Source: Comamonas odontotermitis (GTDB taxonomy: Bacteria; Pseudomonadota; Gammaproteobacteria; Burkholderiales; Burkholderiaceae_C). From it: DNA of 64,000 nucleotides. Below the pieces are notes generated by a model, which was not told the origin of the DNA, made no database searches, and saw only the letters and a list, made by a program, of their open reading frames with translations. Location of the stretch: positions 1,922,001 to 1,986,000 of the forward strand of contig NZ_CP083451.1 of the NCBI RefSeq assembly GCF_020080045.1, written 5' to 3'. A program made the translations under genes and the position numbers. Positions 9,919-18,752 of the stretch are shown here, piece by piece (the first letter of the stretch is position 1; the number at the start of each line of letters is the position of its first letter).

Positions 9919-10176
9919 ATGTCCGATCTCGCCATCGCCAAAGTCTTCATGAACGGCCGCAGCCAGGCGGTTCGCCTGCCCAAGGAGTTCCGCTTCGATA
10001 CCGAGGAGGTGACGGTGGAGCGCCAGGCCGATGGCGCTGTAGTTCTGCGTCCGGTGCCAGCGGATGCGCATGCCGCGTGGCTGGCTCGGCTGGACAAGGT
10101 GCTGGGCCGCTTTGAAGGCATGCCCGACGAGATCGAGCGCGACAAGACGCCGCCACGCGATGTCGGTTTTGATTGA
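9919..10176 (+). CDS. vapB: VapB-type antitoxin (AbrB/MazE fold)
   Basis: The product is 85 residues. The N-terminal swapped-hairpin DNA-binding domain reads AKVFMNGRSQAVRLPKEFRFDTEEVTVERQ, which is typical of VapB/VagC antitoxins. The acidic, tryptophan-containing C-terminal tail would wrap the toxin. GGAGGAG precedes the start. An inverted repeat lies just upstream. The VapC toxin gene follows after 23 bases. The pair sits between methylmalonyl-CoA mutase and meaB, with no relation to that pathway. Confidence 0.9.
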   Translation: MSDLAIAKVFMNGRSQAVRLPKEFRFDTEEVTVERQADGAVVLRPVPADAHAAWLARLDKVLGRFEGMPDEIERDKTPPRDVGFD

Positions 10177-10199
10177 TTGCTTTCGCCGCACCTTGTCTC

Positions 10200-10616
10200 A
10201 TGCCCCGTTATTACCTCGACACCAATATTTGCATCTATGCCTGGCATCGGCAACACGCTGCCGTGCTGGCTCGCATGCGTGCCGTCGATCACACCAGAAT
10301 GGTGATATCCGCGCTGGTGGCGGCGGAGTTGGCCAGTGGTGTCATGCGCAGCACGCATGTAGAGCGTAATCGCGTGTTGATGGAAGAAGCCTTGTCACTA
10401 TTTTCGATTGAGCCCTGGGGCGGCGATGCCATCTGGCATTACGGCGAGCAATCCGCTCGCCTGCGCAAGGCGGGCACCCCCATCGGTGCCATCGATCTCA
10501 TGATTGGATGCCAGGCCCTGGCCGACCCTGACGGCGTGCTGGTCACGCACAACGTGCGCGAATTCGAGCGGATCGAAGGCCTGCGGATCGAGGACTGGAT
10601 GGAGGCTGCCGAGTGA
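10200..10616 (+). CDS. vapC: VapC-type PIN-domain ribonuclease toxin
   Basis: The product is 138 residues. The PIN acidic residues are visible: D7 (YYLDTNICIYA), E43 (ISALVAAELASG) and D99 (PIGAIDLMIG), with THNVREFERIEGL closing the site. VapC toxins cleave tRNA or rRNA and are neutralised by VapB. I chose the ATG at 10200; an in-frame TTG at 10173 would overlap vapB by 4 bases and is possible but gives an atypical N-terminus. The last bases overlap the next gene (GTGA). Confidence 0.9.
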   Translation: MPRYYLDTNICIYAWHRQHAAVLARMRAVDHTRMVISALVAAELASGVMRSTHVERNRVLMEEALSLFSIEPWGGDAIWHYGEQSARLRKAGTPIGAIDLMIGCQALADPDGVLVTHNVREFERIEGLRIEDWMEAAE

Positions 10617-11071
10617 GACTTTTCTTTGCGCCTGTGGGACAGGACGATTTCGAAGCGCTGTTTGACCTGCGCATTGCCGCCATGCGCGAGAGCCTGGAGC
10701 GGTTGGGTATCTTCAATCTGGACAATGCCCGCAAGCGCTTTGCTGGTCAGTTTGACCCGCAGTACATGCAGCATATCTGCGCAGACCTTGAGGATGGTCA
10801 AGGCCCGCAGCGTGCTGGTTTGCTGACGGTGGTGCCCTACCACGATGGCCGTCTCAAGCTGCAGCACCTGTATCTGTTGCCCGCTTATCAGAACCGCAGG
10901 ATTGGCGACTGGGCGATGCAGCAGGTGCAGAGCCAGGCGCGGCGCGATGGACGGGCTGTATGGCTGGAAGTGCTGAACCAAAGCGATGCCATCCGGTTCT
11001 ACGAACGCCACGGCTTTGTGCAGACGGGCGGCGATCCAATTGATCTGCTGTACCAGTGGAGCCCGGTGTAG
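10613..11071 (+). CDS. GNAT-family acetyltransferase
   Basis: The product is 152 residues from a GTG that overlaps the vapC stop (GTGA), so it is probably co-translated with the toxin-antitoxin pair. Core GNAT elements are visible: LKLQHLYLLPAYQNRRIGDWAMQQV (beta-4 and the acetyl-CoA loop, Q-N-R-R-I-G) and LEVLNQSDAIRFYERHGFVQTG. The substrate is unknown. It may be an unrelated passenger, or an accessory to the vapBC cassette. It is not a toxin-type GNAT with an adjacent RHH antitoxin, because the neighbouring antitoxin is VapB-like. Confidence 0.82.
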   Translation: MRLFFAPVGQDDFEALFDLRIAAMRESLERLGIFNLDNARKRFAGQFDPQYMQHICADLEDGQGPQRAGLLTVVPYHDGRLKLQHLYLLPAYQNRRIGDWAMQQVQSQARRDGRAVWLEVLNQSDAIRFYERHGFVQTGGDPIDLLYQWSPV

Positions 11072-11087
11072 GGACCGTTGAACATGG

Positions 11088-11147
11088 TATTTGCTATAAA
11101 AATGATTGCTGATTGCGCCCTGCAGGTAAGCGCTGATAGTCAAATTG
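11088..11147 (+). repeat. Dispersed GCTATC-type repeat
   Basis: TTGCTATAAAAATGATTGCTG followed by GCGCCCTGCAGGTAAGCGCTGATAGTCAAA shows the block order of the repeat family. It fills most of the gap before meaB. Confidence 0.5.
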
Positions 11148-11163
11148 GTACAAAGGTGGCGGC

Positions 11164-12201
11164 ATGGGTACAGAGGTGACCGAGCGCGTTGCCGCCATCA
11201 CGCAAGGCGCCAACCCCGCGCTGCAGCGCCGCGCCATGGCCAAGGCGATCACCTTGCTGGAATCGACCCGCGCCGATCACCGCGCGCAGGGCGATGAGCT
11301 GCTGACGGCCATGCTGCCCTTTACGGGAAAGTCGTTCCGCCTGGGCATCAGCGGCGTGCCGGGCGTGGGCAAATCCACCTTCATCGAAACCCTGGGCCTG
11401 TACCTGATCGGCAAAGGGCTGCGCGTGGCCGTGCTGGCCATCGATCCGTCATCCACGGTATCGGGCGGCTCCATTCTGGGCGACAAGACGCGCATGGAGC
11501 AGCTGTCGATGCGGCCCGAAGCCTATATTCGCCCCAGCCCGTCGAGCGGCACCCTGGGCGGTGTGGCCGAGAAGACGCGCGAGGCGATGCTGGTGTGCGA
11601 GGCAGCGGGCTATGACGTGGTGATTGTCGAGACCGTGGGCGTGGGCCAGAGCGAGATTGCCGTGCACGGCATGACGGACATGTTCTGCGTGCTGCAGCTG
11701 CCCAATGCAGGCGACGACCTGCAGGCGATCAAGAAGGGCGTGATGGAGCTGGCCGATCTGGTGGTCATCAACAAGGCCGATATCGACCCCAACGCCGCAA
11801 CGCGCGCGCAGGCGCAGATCACCTCCAGCCTGCGCCTTCTGGGGATGCACGGCAATCCAGACCATGCCACCAGCGGCGCGCTGTGGCAACCGCGCGTGGT
11901 GCAGATCAGCGCCTTGCTGGGCCAGGGCGTGGAAGGCTTCTGGGAGGCCGTCGAGACCTACCGCAGCCTGCAGACCGGCAATGGCCGTCTGCAGCTGCGC
12001 CGCGAAAAGCAGGCCCTGGCCTGGATGTGGGAGCGCATTGACCACGGGCTCAAGCTCGCCTTCCGTGAACACCCTGCCGTGCGCGATATGCTGCCCCAGG
12101 TGCAGCAAGAGGTGGCGCAGGGGCGGCTGGCTGCTTCCACTGCGGCAAGAAATCTGCTGTCTGCGCAGAGTGGTGTTGCGCAGGTCGCTATCAAAACATG
12201 A
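11164..12201 (+). CDS. meaB: Methylmalonyl-CoA mutase-associated GTPase MeaB (ArgK family)
   Basis: The product is 345 residues. MeaB is a G3E-family P-loop GTPase that protects and gates cofactor loading of methylmalonyl-CoA mutase. The Walker A motif GVPGVGKST is at about residues 60-68. DPSSTVSGGSILGDKTRM follows, then VETVGVGQSE (Walker B region) and VINKAD as the NKxD guanine specificity motif. The C-terminal dimerisation helices match the family. It lies downstream of the mutase, separated only by the vapBC-GNAT cassette, and upstream of pccB, which fits its partner role. Confidence 0.95.
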   Translation: MGTEVTERVAAITQGANPALQRRAMAKAITLLESTRADHRAQGDELLTAMLPFTGKSFRLGISGVPGVGKSTFIETLGLYLIGKGLRVAVLAIDPSSTVSGGSILGDKTRMEQLSMRPEAYIRPSPSSGTLGGVAEKTREAMLVCEAAGYDVVIVETVGVGQSEIAVHGMTDMFCVLQLPNAGDDLQAIKKGVMELADLVVINKADIDPNAATRAQAQITSSLRLLGMHGNPDHATSGALWQPRVVQISALLGQGVEGFWEAVETYRSLQTGNGRLQLRREKQALAWMWERIDHGLKLAFREHPAVRDMLPQVQQEVAQGRLAASTAARNLLSAQSGVAQVAIKT

Positions 12202-12295
12202 GTTAACCGGATTGAGACCGATTGAACCCGATTGAACGAGGCCCTGGCCTCCATCAAGACACAGAGACAACCCAGCAAGCTTCAGAGGATTGAAC

Positions 12296-13828
12296 ATGCA
12301 AGACATCTTGGTACAACTGGAGAAAAAGCGCGAACTCGCCCGCCTGGGTGGGGGCCAGAAGCGCATCGACGCACAGCACAAGAAAGGCAAGCTCACGGCG
12401 CGTGAGCGCATCGAGCTGCTGCTGGACGACGGCACCTTCGAAGAATGGGACATGTTTGTGGAGCACCGCTGCACGGACTTCGGCATGGCCGAGCAGAAGA
12501 TCCCCGGCGACGGCGTCGTTACCGGCTACGGCATGATCAACGGCCGTCTGGTCTTCGTTTTCAGCCAGGATTTCACGGTGTTCGGCGGCGCGCTGTCCGA
12601 AACCCATGCCGAGAAGATCTGCAAGGTGATGGACCAGGCCATGAAGGTGGGCGCACCGGTGATCGGCCTCAACGATTCGGGCGGCGCCCGCATCCAGGAA
12701 GGCGTTGCATCGCTGGGAGGCTATGCGGATGTGTTCCAGAAGAATGTGCTGGCCTCGGGCGTGGTGCCGCAGATCAGCATGATCATGGGCCCCAGCGCAG
12801 GTGGCGCGGTGTACTCGCCCGCGATGACGGACTTCATCTTCATGGTCAAGGACAGTTCCTACATGTTCGTGACCGGCCCCGAAGTGGTCAAGACCGTGAC
12901 GCACGAAGAGGTGACTGCCGAGGAGCTGGGTGGCGCCATCACCCACACCACCAAGAGCGGCGTGGCCGACATGGCGTTCGACAACGACGTGGAAGCGCTG
13001 ATGATGCTGCGGCGCCTCTACAACTACCTGCCGCTCAACAACCGCGAAAAGGCGCCGGTGCGCGCCAGCACCGACCCGGTGGGCCGCGCCGAGATGTCGC
13101 TCGACACCCTGGTGCCCGAGAACCCGAACAAGCCCTACGACATGAAGGAGCTGATCCTCAAGACCGTGGACGATGGCGACTTCTTCGAGCTGCAGCCCGA
13201 ATACGCGAAGAACATCCTGATCGGCTTTGCCCGCATGGCAGGCCAGACCGTGGGCATCGTCGCCAACCAGCCGCTGGTGCTGGCCGGTTGCCTGGATATC
13301 AAGAGCTCCATCAAGGCGGCGCGCTTTGTGCGCTTCTGCGATGCCTTCAACATTCCCGTCGTCACCTTTGTGGACGTGCCCGGCTTCATGCCCGGTACCT
13401 CGCAGGAATACGGCGGCATCATCAAACACGGTGCCAAGCTGCTGTACGCCTATGCCGAGTGCACGGTGCCCAAGATCACCGTGATCACCCGCAAGGCCTA
13501 TGGCGGCGCCTACGACGTGATGGCCTCCAAGCACCTGCGCGGTGACGTGAACCTGGCCTGGCCGCATGCCGAGATTGCCGTGATGGGCGCCAAGGGCGCG
13601 GTGGAAATCATCTTCCGCGAAGACAAGAACGACCCGGCAAAGCTGGCGGCCCGCGAAGCCGAGTACAAGGCCCGTTTTGCCAACCCGTTCGTGGCGGGCG
13701 CGCGTGGCTTCATCGACGATGTGATCCAGCCGCACGAGACGCGCAAGCGCATCTGCCGCAGCCTGGAGATGCTCAAGAACAAGCAGCTCGAAAATCCGTG
13801 GCGCAAGCACGGCAATATCCCGCTGTAA
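12296..13828 (+). CDS. pccB: Propionyl-CoA carboxylase beta subunit (carboxyltransferase)
   Basis: The product is 510 residues. It is the carboxyltransferase subunit that moves CO2 from biotin to propionyl-CoA, giving methylmalonyl-CoA. The N-terminal region [35 protein letters not shown], the first crotonase-fold oxyanion segment ([30 protein letters not shown]) and the second ([39 protein letters not shown]) are all present. I chose the ATG at 12296, which has an AGAGGA site upstream; a TTG six bases earlier is possible. The carboxylase alpha subunit lies 1.9 kb downstream. Confidence 0.95.
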   Translation: MQDILVQLEKKRELARLGGGQKRIDAQHKKGKLTARERIELLLDDGTFEEWDMFVEHRCTDFGMAEQKIPGDGVVTGYGMINGRLVFVFSQDFTVFGGALSETHAEKICKVMDQAMKVGAPVIGLNDSGGARIQEGVASLGGYADVFQKNVLASGVVPQISMIMGPSAGGAVYSPAMTDFIFMVKDSSYMFVTGPEVVKTVTHEEVTAEELGGAITHTTKSGVADMAFDNDVEALMMLRRLYNYLPLNNREKAPVRASTDPVGRAEMSLDTLVPENPNKPYDMKELILKTVDDGDFFELQPEYAKNILIGFARMAGQTVGIVANQPLVLAGCLDIKSSIKAARFVRFCDAFNIPVVTFVDVPGFMPGTSQEYGGIIKHGAKLLYAYAECTVPKITVITRKAYGGAYDVMASKHLRGDVNLAWPHAEIAVMGAKGAVEIIFREDKNDPAKLAAREAEYKARFANPFVAGARGFIDDVIQPHETRKRICRSLEMLKNKQLENPWRKHGNIPL

Positions 13829-13846
13829 GGCACCCGGCGGGCGAGC

Positions 13847-14503
13847 ATGCGTATTTCCTGGGTCCCTGTCGCTGTGGTTGCCGCTCTGGCTTTGGGCCAG
13901 AGGCTCAGCCATGCGCAAGCGCCTGCCTTGCCGGACATGGCCGGGCGCGGCGTGCAGTGCCAGTTGATGGAAGAGGCCTTGTTTGCGCTGGCGCAGATCG
14001 GCTCACGCGATGGGCCCGAATCGCTTTCTGTGCAGAGCGCGCAGCGGTTGCGCGATGCCATGCAGCCTGAAACCCTGCGACTGTACGAATCGCTGGCCAA
14101 GGGCTACCTGGGCAGCGATGCCTACGACAACGGGGCCGAGGCTTACACAGCGGCCGTGGGCCTGTACGTGGACCGAGCCCTGCGCGCCTGCGCACAGGCC
14201 TGGTTTGCCGATGCCGGTGCGCAACGGGTGGATGCCTGTGCCAAGGCCAACCTCTCGGGTGCTGCGGTTGCCAGCAGCCGGCGGCGTGACATCGCGCCCG
14301 CACAGGCCGTGCAGACCGCACAGAAGGTGGCGCCTGTGGGAGAGGCGCTGGCGAGGCAACTGGTGGATTACTTCTACCAGTTTCCTGCAGATGCCTATGC
14401 GCTGCCCCAAGGCGCCACGCGCATCAGCGGTGGTGCCAAGGAGCAGTGCCTGAGCGGCGCCTGGCCATCAACGGACGCGCGGCCACCAGCCGCGCAGCAC
14501 TGA
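13847..14503 (+). CDS. Hypothetical secreted protein
   Basis: The product is 218 residues and I do not recognise a family. A Sec signal peptide is likely: a basic start, a hydrophobic run VPVAVVAALALG, and a probable cleavage after SHAQA near residue 25. The mature part is helical and alanine-rich, with four or five cysteines (including CQL, RACAQ and DACAKA), which could form periplasmic disulfides. It begins 18 bases after pccB and ends 7 bases before another unknown secreted protein, so the two appear to belong to the propionyl-CoA carboxylase transcription unit. No catalytic motif is visible. Confidence 0.65.
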   Translation: MRISWVPVAVVAALALGQRLSHAQAPALPDMAGRGVQCQLMEEALFALAQIGSRDGPESLSVQSAQRLRDAMQPETLRLYESLAKGYLGSDAYDNGAEAYTAAVGLYVDRALRACAQAWFADAGAQRVDACAKANLSGAAVASSRRRDIAPAQAVQTAQKVAPVGEALARQLVDYFYQFPADAYALPQGATRISGGAKEQCLSGAWPSTDARPPAAQH

Positions 14504-14510
14504 CACCGCC

Positions 14511-15485
14511 ATGCCGTACCTCCAACGCCCCCGTCCAGCGCACAAATGCCGCTTCAGGCACAGTTTTGCACCTGTGCTGCTGGTGTGCGCGCTGGCCTTT
14601 GGCGGTTTGCTCGCCCACGCACAGCCACGGCCAGGAGCCCTGGGCAGCCAGCCATTGGCCGAGGGTGTGCTGCTGGATCTGGGGCCGCTTGCCAACAGCG
14701 AAGGCAAGGGCGGGCGGCTGTGGGCGGAAGCCGCCGCGCAGGGCAGCCACGCTGCCGACGCATGCCACCCCAAGGCCTTGCATGTGCTGGTAGATGTGCA
14801 TGCGCCGCTGGCGTCGGAGGCCGTCGCCCGCCAATGGCTCCAGGCTGCGCACCACCAATGGCAAAAGCTGTGCCCGGCGGCGCAGAGCGTGGGCCTGGTG
14901 CGCCTGATGGTGTACCAGGGCTTTGAACTGGTGCCGGATGCGGATGGCAATCTGCCCACGCCCACAGTGCGTGCCACGGCATCGCTCCAGGGCAGGGAGT
15001 TGCTGTTCCAGCAATACAGCAACAATGCCACCAGCCTGCAGCGACAGAACGCAGGCCAGCCCGACCAGCGCAAGGAATACAGCGCCAATGCAGACCGGCT
15101 GCAGGCCATGGTGCGCAAGTATGACGCCCGGCGTGTGGCGGATCTGCAGGCCATTGACAAGAGCGGCACGCGCTGGCTGGGCCATGTGGTGCTGGTGGGG
15201 GTGCGGCCCGAGCGCGTGCTCTCACGCAGGGCTGCCACCGTGCGCTCGGCGCACCGCGAAGGCTGGGATGTGACCGAAGCACTGGCCGAAGGCGCCGAAA
15301 TTGCCAAGTGGGGCAAGGACAGCCGCATGCTGGCCGTCAAGGTCAAGGGCCGCTCGACCGATGTGCGCACGCAGGACCGCATGATCCTGCAGGTGCTGGG
15401 CAGCCAGGTCTGCAGCGATCTGGATTGTGAAGACTACCTGCTCATGCCCGGCGGGCAATGGGCACACAACAAGGCGCTGCCCTGA
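14511..15485 (+). CDS. Hypothetical secreted protein
   Basis: The product is 324 residues and is not assigned to a family. The first 40 residues contain an arginine- and lysine-rich start and a hydrophobic stretch FAPVLLVCALAFGGLLAHAQ, which looks like a signal peptide with cleavage after AHA. The mature region is mixed alpha/beta, contains the pairs LCPAAQ and QVCSDLDCEDY near the end, and has no known active-site motif. An in-frame alternative start slightly downstream cannot be excluded. It sits between pccB and pccA with the preceding secreted protein; why two exported proteins should accompany a cytoplasmic carboxylase is unclear. Confidence 0.62.
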   Translation: MPYLQRPRPAHKCRFRHSFAPVLLVCALAFGGLLAHAQPRPGALGSQPLAEGVLLDLGPLANSEGKGGRLWAEAAAQGSHAADACHPKALHVLVDVHAPLASEAVARQWLQAAHHQWQKLCPAAQSVGLVRLMVYQGFELVPDADGNLPTPTVRATASLQGRELLFQQYSNNATSLQRQNAGQPDQRKEYSANADRLQAMVRKYDARRVADLQAIDKSGTRWLGHVVLVGVRPERVLSRRAATVRSAHREGWDVTEALAEGAEIAKWGKDSRMLAVKVKGRSTDVRTQDRMILQVLGSQVCSDLDCEDYLLMPGGQWAHNKALP

Positions 15486-15533
15486 GACGGGCAGAAGACA
15501 TTGATTCCAAATTCATCAGAGAGACGAAGCACC

Positions 15534-15668
15534 ATGTTTACCCAAATCTGCATTGCCAACCGCAGTGAAAACGGCTGCCCGGCAGGCGTTTCTGTCCAAG
15601 ACGTTTCTGTCAGTTGCTGGATGGAGCCAGCGAGGCTGGCTTCTGCTTCTGCACGCCCTATCGTTTAA
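15534..15668 (+). other. Short ORF mimicking the PccA N-terminus (vestigial copy or leader)
   Basis: The ATG at 15534 opens a 44-codon frame whose first ten residues are MFTQICIANR; the true PccA begins MFTKILIANR at 15689. Eight of ten residues match and the DNA is similar, then similarity ends. It could be the remains of a partial tandem duplication of the pccA start, or a leader ORF. It fills most of the 200-base gap before pccA. Confidence 0.5.
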
Positions 15669-15688
15669 AGGTTTAAAGGAATACAAGC

Positions 15689-17737
15689 ATGTTTACCAAA
15701 ATCCTGATCGCGAATCGTGGAGAGATTGCGTGCAGAGTCATCGCGACGGCCCGCAAGATGGGCATCAAGACGGTCGCCGTCTACTCCGATGCCGACAAGG
15801 ACGCCCGCCATGTGAAGCTCGCTGACGAGGCAGTGCACATTGGCGCCGCGCCCAGCCGCGAGTCGTACCTGGTGGCAGACCGCATCATCGCAGCCTGCAA
15901 GCAGACCGGCGCGCAGGCCGTGCACCCGGGCTACGGCTTTCTGAGCGAGAACGAGGCCTTTGCCAAGCGCTGCGAGGACGAGGGCATTGCCTTCATCGGC
16001 CCCAAGGCGCATTCGATTGCCGCCATGGGCGACAAGATCGCCTCCAAGAAGCTGGCGGGCGAGGCCCAGGTCAACACCATTCCCGGCTACAACGACGCCA
16101 TCGACACCGCCGAGCACGCGGTAGAAATCGCCAAGGGCATCGGCTACCCGGTGATGATCAAGGCCTCTGCCGGCGGCGGCGGCAAGGGCCTGCGCGTGGC
16201 CTACAACGACAAGGAGGCGCTTGAAGGCTTTACCGCCTGCCAGAACGAGGCGCGCAACAGCTTTGGCGATGACCGCATCTTCATCGAGAAGTTCGTGCAG
16301 GAGCCGCGCCATATCGAAATCCAGATTCTGGGTGACAGCCACGGCAATGTGGTGTACCTGAACGAGCGCGAGTGTTCCATCCAGCGCCGCCACCAGAAGG
16401 TGATCGAAGAGGCGCCTTCGCCCTTCATCAGCGAAGCCACCCGCAAGGCCATGGGCGAGCAGGCCGTGGCGCTGGCCAAGGCGGTCAAGTACCAGTCGGC
16501 CGGCACGGTGGAGTTTGTCGTCGGCAAAGACCAGGATTTCTATTTTCTGGAGATGAACACCCGCCTGCAGGTGGAGCACCCGGTGACCGAGTGCATCACC
16601 GGCCTCGATCTGGTCGAGCAGATGATCCGCGTGGCTGCAGGCGAGAAACTCGCCATCACCCAGGCCGATGTGAAGCGCGACGGCTGGGCCATTGAATGCC
16701 GCATCAACGCCGAAGACCCGTTCCGCAACTTCCTGCCTTCTACCGGGCGCCTTGTGCGCTTTGCGCCGCCCGAGCAATCCATGTGGCAGGCCGATACCGA
16801 GCACCTGCACGGCGTGCGCGTGGATACCGGGGTGTACGAAGGCGGCGAGATCCCGATGTTCTATGACTCGATGATCGCCAAGCTCATCGTGCACGGCAAG
16901 GACCGCAATGACGCCATCGCCAAGATGCGCGAGGCGCTCAATGGCTTCGCCATCCGCGGGATCAGCAGCAATATTCCTTTCCAGGCCGCACTGCTGGCGC
17001 ATCCCAAATTCGTTTCGGGCCAGTTCAACACCGGCTTCATTGCCGAGCACTACAGCCACGGCTTCCATGCCGAAGACGTGCCGCATGACGACCCCAATTT
17101 CCTGGTGGCGCTGGCCATGTTCCGCAACCGCCGCTACCGTGCGCGTGCCTCCACCATCTCGGGCCAGATGCAGGGCCACAACGTGCAGGTGGGCCACCGC
17201 TACACGGCCGTGGTGCTGGGCACGGAGGGGCAGCACCGTTATGTGAGTGGCGAGGTGACCGATTTTGACGCCGAGGCCCGCGTGTGCAAGGTCGTCATCG
17301 ACGGCAAGACCTACGAAATGCGCAGCAATGCCGAAATCCGTGATCTGGTGGTGCGCGGCAGCTGCAACGGCCAGCCCTTCACCTGCCAGATCGAGCGCGG
17401 CACGCCCAAGAACCCGCTGGCGCTGCGGGTGATCCACAACGGCACTCAGCTCGACATTCTGGTGCTGTCCGAGCTGGGCGCTGATCTGTACAAGCTCATG
17501 CCCTACAAGGCGCCGCCCGATCTGTCCAAGTTCCTGCTCTCGCCCATGCCGGGCCTCCTGGTCGATGTGGCGGTGCAGCCGGGCCAGAAGGTGCAGGCGG
17601 GCGAAAAGCTGGCCGTCATCGAAGCCATGAAGATGGAGAACATCCTGTTTGCCACGCAGGATGGTGTGGTCAGCAAGATCAGCGCGGGCAAGGGCGATTC
17701 GCTGGCGGTGGACGACATCATTCTGGAATTCGAATAA
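15689..17737 (+). CDS. pccA: Propionyl/acetyl-CoA carboxylase alpha subunit (biotin carboxylase + BCCP)
   Basis: The product is 682 residues, the normal length for a PccA/AccA3-type subunit. It carries out ATP-dependent carboxylation of its own biotin. Domains in order: biotin carboxylase N-terminal part (KILIANRGEIACRVI), ATP-grasp (ASAGGGGKGLRVA; HIEIQILGD; EMNTRLQVEHPVTE), a BC C-terminal part, a BT-like linker domain, and a C-terminal biotinyl domain with EAMKMEN (biotinyl lysine near residue 648). An AAAGGA site lies upstream of the ATG. It pairs with pccB to feed methylmalonyl-CoA to the mutase encoded 6 kb upstream. A strong terminator follows. Confidence 0.95.
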   Translation: MFTKILIANRGEIACRVIATARKMGIKTVAVYSDADKDARHVKLADEAVHIGAAPSRESYLVADRIIAACKQTGAQAVHPGYGFLSENEAFAKRCEDEGIAFIGPKAHSIAAMGDKIASKKLAGEAQVNTIPGYNDAIDTAEHAVEIAKGIGYPVMIKASAGGGGKGLRVAYNDKEALEGFTACQNEARNSFGDDRIFIEKFVQEPRHIEIQILGDSHGNVVYLNERECSIQRRHQKVIEEAPSPFISEATRKAMGEQAVALAKAVKYQSAGTVEFVVGKDQDFYFLEMNTRLQVEHPVTECITGLDLVEQMIRVAAGEKLAITQADVKRDGWAIECRINAEDPFRNFLPSTGRLVRFAPPEQSMWQADTEHLHGVRVDTGVYEGGEIPMFYDSMIAKLIVHGKDRNDAIAKMREALNGFAIRGISSNIPFQAALLAHPKFVSGQFNTGFIAEHYSHGFHAEDVPHDDPNFLVALAMFRNRRYRARASTISGQMQGHNVQVGHRYTAVVLGTEGQHRYVSGEVTDFDAEARVCKVVIDGKTYEMRSNAEIRDLVVRGSCNGQPFTCQIERGTPKNPLALRVIHNGTQLDILVLSELGADLYKLMPYKAPPDLSKFLLSPMPGLLVDVAVQPGQKVQAGEKLAVIEAMKMENILFATQDGVVSKISAGKGDSLAVDDIILEFE

Positions 17738-17757
17738 TTCCCTTCTGCTCCCAGGCA

Positions 17758-17788
17758 ACACCCGCTGCATGCCGGCGGGTGTTTTTTT
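17758..17788 (+). terminator. Rho-independent terminator of the pcc unit
   Basis: The stem ACACCCGC (17758-17765) pairs with GCGGGTGT (17775-17782) around a 9-base loop, and seven T residues follow directly. It lies 21 bases after the pccA stop. Confidence 0.9.
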
Positions 17789-17808
17789 GCCACGCGCCTG
17801 TGCCTGAA

Positions 17809-17868
17809 TGCTATGATTTTTGATGTCATGGCGCTTAATGGATGGGCGCTGTTGGCCGGTTTTAATGA
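17809..17868 (+). repeat. Dispersed GCTATC-type repeat
   Basis: ATGCTATGATTTTTGATGTC is followed by GGCGCTTAATGGATGGGCGC and GGCCGGTTTTAATG. The block order matches copies at 6757 (minus strand), 23906 and 57111. It ends just before the ribosome binding site of the YdcF-like gene. Confidence 0.6.
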
Positions 17869-17876
17869 AGGATGCG

Positions 17877-18656
17877 ATGAATTTCTTACCAAGGGCGGCG
17901 GTTGCCGTCGTGGCCGCAGTGCTGCTGGCATTGGGCGTGGTGCCGCTCGTGTCGGGGCATTTTCACCTGGGGGTGGTGGTGCCGGTGCTGCTGGGCGCAG
18001 CCGGCCTGTTGCTGGCCTGGCAGTGGCAGGCGGTGCAGCGCTGGCGTGCGGCCCGGCCCTGGCATGCCACGGTGTGGCGGCTGGGCTGGATCGGGCTGAC
18101 AGTCTGGGTGGTGAGCGTGGGCTGGCTCTGGAGCCTGCTGGCCGGTGTGGGGCTCGCGCCCCAGGCGGTGCCGCCCGTGGCGGCCATCGTGGTGCTGGGC
18201 AGTGGTACGCAGGACGGGCAGCCGCGCCCGGCACTGGCGATGCGTCTCGACACTGCTGCCGAACTGGCAAGGCTGCAACCGCAGGCCGTGGTGGCGGTCA
18301 CTGGTGGGGTGGATTTTGGTGAGACCGAGAGCGAAGGCATCGTCATGGCGCGTTATCTGGCTGCCCAGCATGGCATGTCCATGACATCCCTGGTGATAGA
18401 AGAGGTCAGCACCAGCACCGAGCTGAACCTGGCACTGACCAAGCCCTTGCTGCAGGCGCGCGGTGTGGATCTGAGCCAGCCGATAGCCATCGTCAGCAGC
18501 GATTTCCACCTGCGGCGCGCGCTGCAGATCGCCCACCGCCAGGGTTTTGCGCAGCCGGTGGGCGTGGCTGCGCCGACGCCTCCGCTCACCCGCTTCAACG
18601 TATGGCTTCGGGAGTACTTTGCCATGGCCAGCAGTTGGGCGCTTGCGGAGTGGTGA
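17877..18656 (+). CDS. YdcF-like (DUF218) membrane protein
   Basis: The product is 259 residues from the ATG at 17877, which has AAGGA 4-5 bases upstream; ATGs further upstream lie inside a dispersed repeat. Three N-terminal hydrophobic helices (about residues 8-25, 28-45 and 68-90) are followed by the DUF218 domain: AAIVVLGSGTQDGQPRPALAMRLDTA, VAVTGGVDFGETESEG, EEVSTSTELNLAL and AIVSSDFHLRRA. E. coli relatives (YdcF, SanA, ElyC) act in envelope functions, and ElyC in peptidoglycan or undecaprenyl carrier metabolism. The active domain would face the periplasm. The exact role is not known. Confidence 0.82.
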   Translation: MNFLPRAAVAVVAAVLLALGVVPLVSGHFHLGVVVPVLLGAAGLLLAWQWQAVQRWRAARPWHATVWRLGWIGLTVWVVSVGWLWSLLAGVGLAPQAVPPVAAIVVLGSGTQDGQPRPALAMRLDTAAELARLQPQAVVAVTGGVDFGETESEGIVMARYLAAQHGMSMTSLVIEEVSTSTELNLALTKPLLQARGVDLSQPIAIVSSDFHLRRALQIAHRQGFAQPVGVAAPTPPLTRFNVWLREYFAMASSWALAEW

Positions 18657-18752
18657 GCGGCAGCGGCGGGCCATTCCCTGCCAGCTTGCCTCCCTTGCCC
18701 TGCTGGGTTAAACTTGTTTTATCTATTCATTTATTTATTCATGAAATAATTC

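Noticed and set aside
12254-13918. A 554-codon open frame on the minus strand opposite pccB
   Set aside because: Shadow of the carboxyltransferase gene, with no domain and no ribosome binding site.
15665-17770. A 701-codon open frame on the minus strand opposite pccA
   Set aside because: Same reason; PccA motifs cover the whole plus strand, and the antisense frame even runs through the terminator.
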